A stretch of 53,176 nucleotides of DNA from Streptomyces sp. MH60 (GTDB lineage: Bacteria; Actinomycetota; Actinomycetes; Streptomycetales; Streptomycetaceae): assembly GCF_002939385.1 (NCBI RefSeq), contig NZ_MULI01000049.1:1-53176 (forward strand), in the 5' to 3' direction. Of this stretch, positions 50,034 through 53,176 are shown one piece after another. The first letter of the stretch is position 1. Every line of letters starts with the position of its first letter. A model generated the notes under the pieces. It searched no databases. It saw only the letters and a list, made by a program, of their open reading frames with translations, and was not told the origin of the DNA. A program made the position numbers and the translations under genes.

Positions 50034-50237
50034 ATGGCTTCCGGCACCGTGAAGTGGTTCAACGCCGAAAAGGGCTTCGGCTTCATCGAGCAGGACGGCG
50101 GCGGCCCCGACGTCTTCGCCCACTACTCGAACATCAACGCGCAGGGCTTCCGCGAGCTGCTCGAGGGTCAGAAGGTGACCTTCGACATCGCGCAGGGCCA
50201 GAAGGGCCCGACGGCCGAGAACATCACCCCGGCCTGA
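50034..50237 (+). CDS. CspA-family cold-shock protein
   Basis: The 67-aa protein reads MASGTVKWFNAEKGFGFIEQ. RNP1 KGFGFI and RNP2 VFAHYS are complete. It is an OB-fold RNA chaperone that melts mRNA secondary structure and acts as antiterminator, particularly in the cold. The start is supported by AAGGAG 6-7 nt upstream. It is followed by a strong terminator and then by a DEAD-box helicase gene, a sensible cold-adaptation grouping. Confidence 0.97.
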   Translation: MASGTVKWFNAEKGFGFIEQDGGGPDVFAHYSNINAQGFRELLEGQKVTFDIAQGQKGPTAENITPA

Positions 50238-50255
50238 CGCTCACGCATACTCCGC

Positions 50256-50291
50256 AGCTGGGGCCCGCACCTTGGGGTGCGGGCCCCAGCT
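50256..50291 (+). terminator. Terminator after the cold-shock gene
   Basis: A perfect 16-bp stem (50256-50271 with 50276-50291) with a 4-nt loop, 19 nt after the stop codon. Confidence 0.85.
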
Positions 50292-50479
50292 CGCCGCGTT
50301 TCCGGGCGCCCGCCGCCCGGCCCCGCCGCGGGGGGCACCGATTTCCCCCCGCGCATTCGATTCACCCGCGTTTCCCGCAATTCACCAATTCTCCCGGTCC
50401 ACTCGGCGCACCGCGCCGAAATCGACCGGGTCGGCTCGTTCTTGCGATTCCCTGCGCCGCTCGTCCGCTGCGGGTCTCC

Positions 50480-50505
50480 CTTGATACGTGCCATATCAAG
50501 GAAGG
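50480..50505 (+). promoter_or_regulatory. Hairpin overlapping the helicase ribosome binding site
   Basis: CTTGATA (50480-50486) pairs with TATCAAG (50494-50500) around a 7-nt loop. The 3' arm overlaps the Shine-Dalgarno AAGGAAGG (50498-50505), so folding would partly hide it. It is AT-rich and could respond to temperature. Confidence 0.4.
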
Positions 50506-50511
50506 TTCCCC

Positions 50512-52080
50512 ATGAACCGCACACGCACCAACGACCGCAGGCGCTCCGGCGAAGGCCCCCGTCGCTCCCGGTCGGCCGGCCGCCCGCAGAACTCCGGCCG
50601 CCGTCCGGCCGCCGCCCCCCAGGGCGGCGAGTTCGCGCTGCCGAAGACGGTCACCCCGGCGCTGCCCGCCGTCGAGACGTTCGCCGAACTCGACCTGCCG
50701 GCCCGCATGCTGGCCGCCCTCGGCGACCAGGGCGTGACCGTGCCGTTCCCGATCCAGGCGGCCACCCTGCCGAACTCCCTGGCCGGACGGGACGTACTGG
50801 GCCGCGGCCGCACCGGCTCGGGCAAGACGCTCGCCTTCGGTCTGGCCCTGCTGGCCCGTACGGCCGGCAAGCGCGCCGAGCCGCGGCGTCCGCTCGCCCT
50901 GGTCCTCGTCCCCACCCGTGAGCTGGCCCAGCAGGTCACCGACGCGCTCAGCCCGTACGCCCGCGCCGTCGGCCTCAGGTCGGCCACCGTGGTCGGCGGC
51001 ATGTCGATCGGCCGGCAGGCCGGGGCGCTGCGCTCCGGCGCGGAGGTCGTCGTCGCGACGCCCGGACGGCTCAAGGACCTCATCGACCGCGGCGACTGCG
51101 CCCTGGGCGACGTCACCATCACGGTGCTGGACGAGGCCGACCAGATGACCGACATGGGCTTCATGCCGCAGGTCACCGCCCTGCTCGACCAGGTACAGCC
51201 GGACGGGCAGCGGATGCTGTTCTCGGCCACCCTCGACCGCAACGTCGACCGGCTGGTCCGCCGCTACCTGACCGACCCGGTGGTCCACTCCGTCGACCCC
51301 TCGGCCGGTGCCGTCACCACGATGGAGCACCACGTGCTGCACGTGCACGACGAGGACAAGCAGCGCGCGACCGTGGAGATCGCGGCCCGCGACGGCCGGG
51401 TCATCATGTTCCTGGACACCAAGCACCGGGTGGACCGGCTGGTGAAGCAGCTGCTGAAGAGCGGGGTGCGCGCCGCCGGACTGCACGGCGGCAAGTCCCA
51501 GCCGCAGCGCACCCGGACCCTCGCCCAGTTCAAGGACGGGCAGGTGACGGCGCTGGTGGCGACCAACGTCGCGGCCCGCGGCATCCACGTCGACAACCTC
51601 GACCTGGTCGTCAACGTGGACCCGCCCGGCGACCACAAGGACTACCTGCACCGGGGCGGCCGTACCGCCCGGGCCGGCGAGTCCGGCAGCGTCGTCACCC
51701 TGGTGACGCCGGACCAGCGGCGCGAGATGACCCGGCTGATGTCCCTGGCCGGTATCACCCCGCAGGTCACCCCGGTCCGCTCCGGCGAGGCCGACCTGGC
51801 CCGCATCACCGGTGCGCAGACCCCCTCCGGGGTCCCCGTCGTCATCGCCGCGCCGGTCGTGGAGCGCCCCCGGCGCACCGCCGCCGGTTCGGGTTCCTCG
51901 TCCCGCGGCCGCCGCGGCCGTTCCTCGCAGGGACGCGCCGGCGGACAGGGCACCGGTGCCCAGGCCACCCGCTCCGGCTCCGCGCAGCCGCGCACCGGCC
52001 AGGGGCGGCCCGCCGGTGAGGCCCCGCGCCGCAGGCCGCGCCGCCAGTCCACGGGCGGTTCGACCGGCTCGGCCGCCTGA
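50512..52080 (+). CDS. DEAD-box RNA helicase
   Basis: The 522-aa protein has the full DEAD-box set: Q motif (FPIQAATLP), motif I GRTGSGKT, Ia PTRELAQQ, Ib TPGR, II DEAD (VLDEADQ), III SAT, then LHGGKSQPQR, VATNVAARGIHV and HRGGRTARAG in the second RecA domain. Basic, low-complexity tails (Arg/Gly/Ser-rich; residues 1-45 and 440-522) are typical of cold-shock RNA helicases and help RNA binding. It unwinds RNA, for example in ribosome assembly. ATG 50512 follows AAGGAAGG. The CspA gene lies just upstream. A small conserved gene follows at 115 nt. Confidence 0.95.
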   Translation: MNRTRTNDRRRSGEGPRRSRSAGRPQNSGRRPAAAPQGGEFALPKTVTPALPAVETFAELDLPARMLAALGDQGVTVPFPIQAATLPNSLAGRDVLGRGRTGSGKTLAFGLALLARTAGKRAEPRRPLALVLVPTRELAQQVTDALSPYARAVGLRSATVVGGMSIGRQAGALRSGAEVVVATPGRLKDLIDRGDCALGDVTITVLDEADQMTDMGFMPQVTALLDQVQPDGQRMLFSATLDRNVDRLVRRYLTDPVVHSVDPSAGAVTTMEHHVLHVHDEDKQRATVEIAARDGRVIMFLDTKHRVDRLVKQLLKSGVRAAGLHGGKSQPQRTRTLAQFKDGQVTALVATNVAARGIHVDNLDLVVNVDPPGDHKDYLHRGGRTARAGESGSVVTLVTPDQRREMTRLMSLAGITPQVTPVRSGEADLARITGAQTPSGVPVVIAAPVVERPRRTAAGSGSSSRGRRGRSSQGRAGGQGTGAQATRSGSAQPRTGQGRPAGEAPRRRPRRQSTGGSTGSAA

Positions 52081-52195
52081 GACCGTTCGGACAACCCCCC
52101 GGACACCACCGGAAAACCCTGGAAGGCTCCTGGGACGCCCCGCCCCGGGACCGACCGGACCCACCCCCCGCCCCGTCCCGCTTGTGGAGGCAATC

Positions 52196-52522
52196 ATGCG
52201 CTGTGTCATCGCCCGGTACCCGTTCGACCTCACCAAGGGCGGGGTGCTGGACTCGATGAAGGGCGTCACGCCCGAGGCCGTCACCGGTGAGTCGGTCACG
52301 ATCGGCCGTCGCCGCTACCCCGTCAAGCAGGTGGGCGAGGTCATCACCCGGCAGGACCGGCGCGACTTCTCCGGCGGCGAGGTGACCCGGGCCATGGCCC
52401 GCCTCGGCTTCACCTGCCACCCCGCCCCCGGCGCCGAGCCCGCGCCCTCGGCGCCGGCCCCCACGCCGGTCGAGACGGCGTCCGCGCTGCTCGGCGGGAC
52501 CGCCGTCCCCGAGGACCACTGA
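52196..52522 (+). CDS. Small conserved protein linked to cold-shock genes
   Basis: The 108-aa protein reads MRCVIARYPFDLTKGGVLDS, then MKGVTPEAVTGESVTIGRRR, and YPVKQVGEVITRQDRRDFSG. A short Pro/Ala-rich tail follows. I recall similar proteins next to csp or DEAD-box genes in Streptomyces; the function is unknown. TGGAGG lies about 6 nt before the ATG. It is convergent with the DUF952 gene, with only 2 nt between the stop codons. Confidence 0.75.
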   Translation: MRCVIARYPFDLTKGGVLDSMKGVTPEAVTGESVTIGRRRYPVKQVGEVITRQDRRDFSGGEVTRAMARLGFTCHPAPGAEPAPSAPAPTPVETASALLGGTAVPEDH

Positions 52523-52524
52523 GG

Positions 52525-52878
52525 TCAGGACAGTCCCGTGGCCCGGCCCCCGTCGTCCCAGCGGACCGCCAGCACGCGCTGGACGGCCGCGCGGTCGAGG
52601 GGGCCGAACACGTGCGGGAAGCGCGTGCCCGCGGCGACGCCCGGGGGCGGCGCGGGATCGGCGGCCTCCCACTCGCACCTCGCGGTGAGCCGGTCCTCGT
52701 CCAGGAGGAGCGCCACCAGCGGCCGGGGCGCGGCGCGGTAGAAGGCGTTGACGACGGCGAGCGTGGTCTCCTCGTCGGGCGAGCAGTGGACGAACCCGTC
52801 CTCCGCGAGGGAGGCGGGCGCGTACGGCTGCCCCGGGTCGGCGTTCCACTCGGCGAGCGGAACCACGTGATAGATCAT
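52525..52878 (-). CDS. DUF952 family protein
   Basis: The 117-aa protein begins MIYHVVPLAEWNADPGQPYA. It shows the DUF952 pattern: SLAEDGFVHCSPDEET with the F-V-H-C-S core, LLLDEDRL, and FPHVFGPLDRAAV. Function unknown; soluble and small. The ATG overlaps the stop codon of the upstream gene on the same strand (TGA at 52875-52877), so the two are probably co-translated. Confidence 0.9.
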   Translation of the reverse strand: MIYHVVPLAEWNADPGQPYAPASLAEDGFVHCSPDEETTLAVVNAFYRAAPRPLVALLLDEDRLTARCEWEAADPAPPPGVAAGTRFPHVFGPLDRAAVQRVLAVRWDDGGRATGLS

Positions 52879-53176
52879 CGCCCTGTTGTAGCAGCCGCGC
52901 CGTCCGCGGCGGCCGGGCCGCCCTGCTCGGCGGGGTCGGGCGCCGAAGGCGTGGGCGTGGGCGCCACGGTACCGGGCGCGCCCGACGGTGCCTGCCCGAC
53001 GGGCGGGTCGCTCGGCTCGGCCGACGGCTCGGAAACCGACGGCTCGGAGGGCGACGGCGTGGCGGCGGACGGGGCGGGGTCCTCGGTCGGCAGTGCGGGA
53101 CCGGTGCCGGGCGCCCGTGTGGAGTCCCTCGGCGGGGCCGGGCTCGGCGAGACCGCGGGTGTCGGGGCGGCCGGGG
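52875..53176 (-). CDS. C-terminal tail of a partial gene, Pro/Ala/Ser-rich
   Basis: Only the last 99 codons are in the window, all low complexity: PAVSPSPAPPRD, SAATPSPSEPSVSEPSAEPS, VAPTPTPSAPDPAEQ, ending GAAATTGR. This is a disordered linker-like tail, as at the end of many Streptomyces membrane or kinase proteins. No function can be assigned. The stop codon overlaps the DUF952 start. Confidence 0.55.
   Translation of the reverse strand, partial: PAAPTPAVSPSPAPPRDSTRAPGTGPALPTEDPAPSAATPSPSEPSVSEPSAEPSDPPVGQAPSGAPGTVAPTPTPSAPDPAEQGGPAAADGAAATTGR

Noticed and set aside
1..53176. CRISPR array or biosynthetic gene cluster
   Set aside because: No regularly spaced direct repeats with unique spacers and no polyketide, peptide-synthetase or terpene-synthase genes were seen; the short tandem repeats have no spacers.

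Overview
The window is chromosomal DNA from a Streptomyces-type actinomycete. GC is very high, third codon positions are almost always G or C, and GTG starts are frequent. Genes are typically actinobacterial: a FG-GAP lipoprotein, DUF5994, ECF41 sigma factor, kdp operon, CspA followed by a DEAD-box helicase, and DUF952. Several genes appear leaderless, with a TANNNT box about 6-7 nt before the start codon.

Layout. 1-10.1 kb is ordinary core sequence: the 5' end of a WecA/MraY-like transferase, an EtfD-like Fe-S oxidoreductase, two secreted FG-GAP proteins around a Yip1-family membrane protein, a phosphoribosyltransferase with dCTP deaminase (dcd), and an unlisted 52-aa two-CxxC protein. A tRNA-Gly (CCC anticodon) lies at 10385-10458. 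Beyond it are a truncated VOC gene and then an accessory block at about 10.8-26.2 kb, all on the minus strand.

That block is the most interesting part. In transcription order it encodes (1) a cytosolic LCAT-type alpha/beta hydrolase, (2) a caspase-like / STAND NTPase / WD40 protein split by a 1-nt frameshift, (3) a pseudokinase fused to a UPF1/COG1112-like SF1 helicase, (4) a winged-helix protein with two degenerate PLD-like domains, (5) a protein with a large novel N-terminus and a C-terminal GHKL ATPase, and (6) a small MerR/excisionase-like HTH protein, followed by a 16-bp stem-loop. Genes 2-3, 3-4 and 4-5 overlap by 4 nt (ATGA). As I recall the literature, a kinase-like helicase plus a PLD protein resembles type I Mokosh anti-phage systems. 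The GHKL ATPase, the caspase-STAND-WD40 sensor and the lipase make this a larger, apparently undescribed conflict module.

26.3-40.6 kb: DUF1707 and DUF5994 proteins, a fatty-acid desaturase, a secreted beta-propeller/Ig-like protein, a RibD-type reductase, a NodB-type deacetylase, an ECF41 sigma factor with its FAD oxidoreductase partner, and kdp (two small membrane ORFs, kdpA, kdpB, kdpC) behind a GtrA gene. No kdpDE is present.

40.7-53.2 kb: a DrrAB-like ABC exporter, a DUF4097 protein and an RHH regulator whose probable operator (core TGGCACCAC) recurs upstream of gtrA; then carbonic anhydrase, PAP2 phosphatase, VOC and ferritin-like proteins, a LuxR-type regulator divergent from an aldo/keto reductase, CspA, a DEAD-box helicase, a small conserved protein, a DUF952 protein and the Pro/Ser-rich C-terminus of a partial gene.
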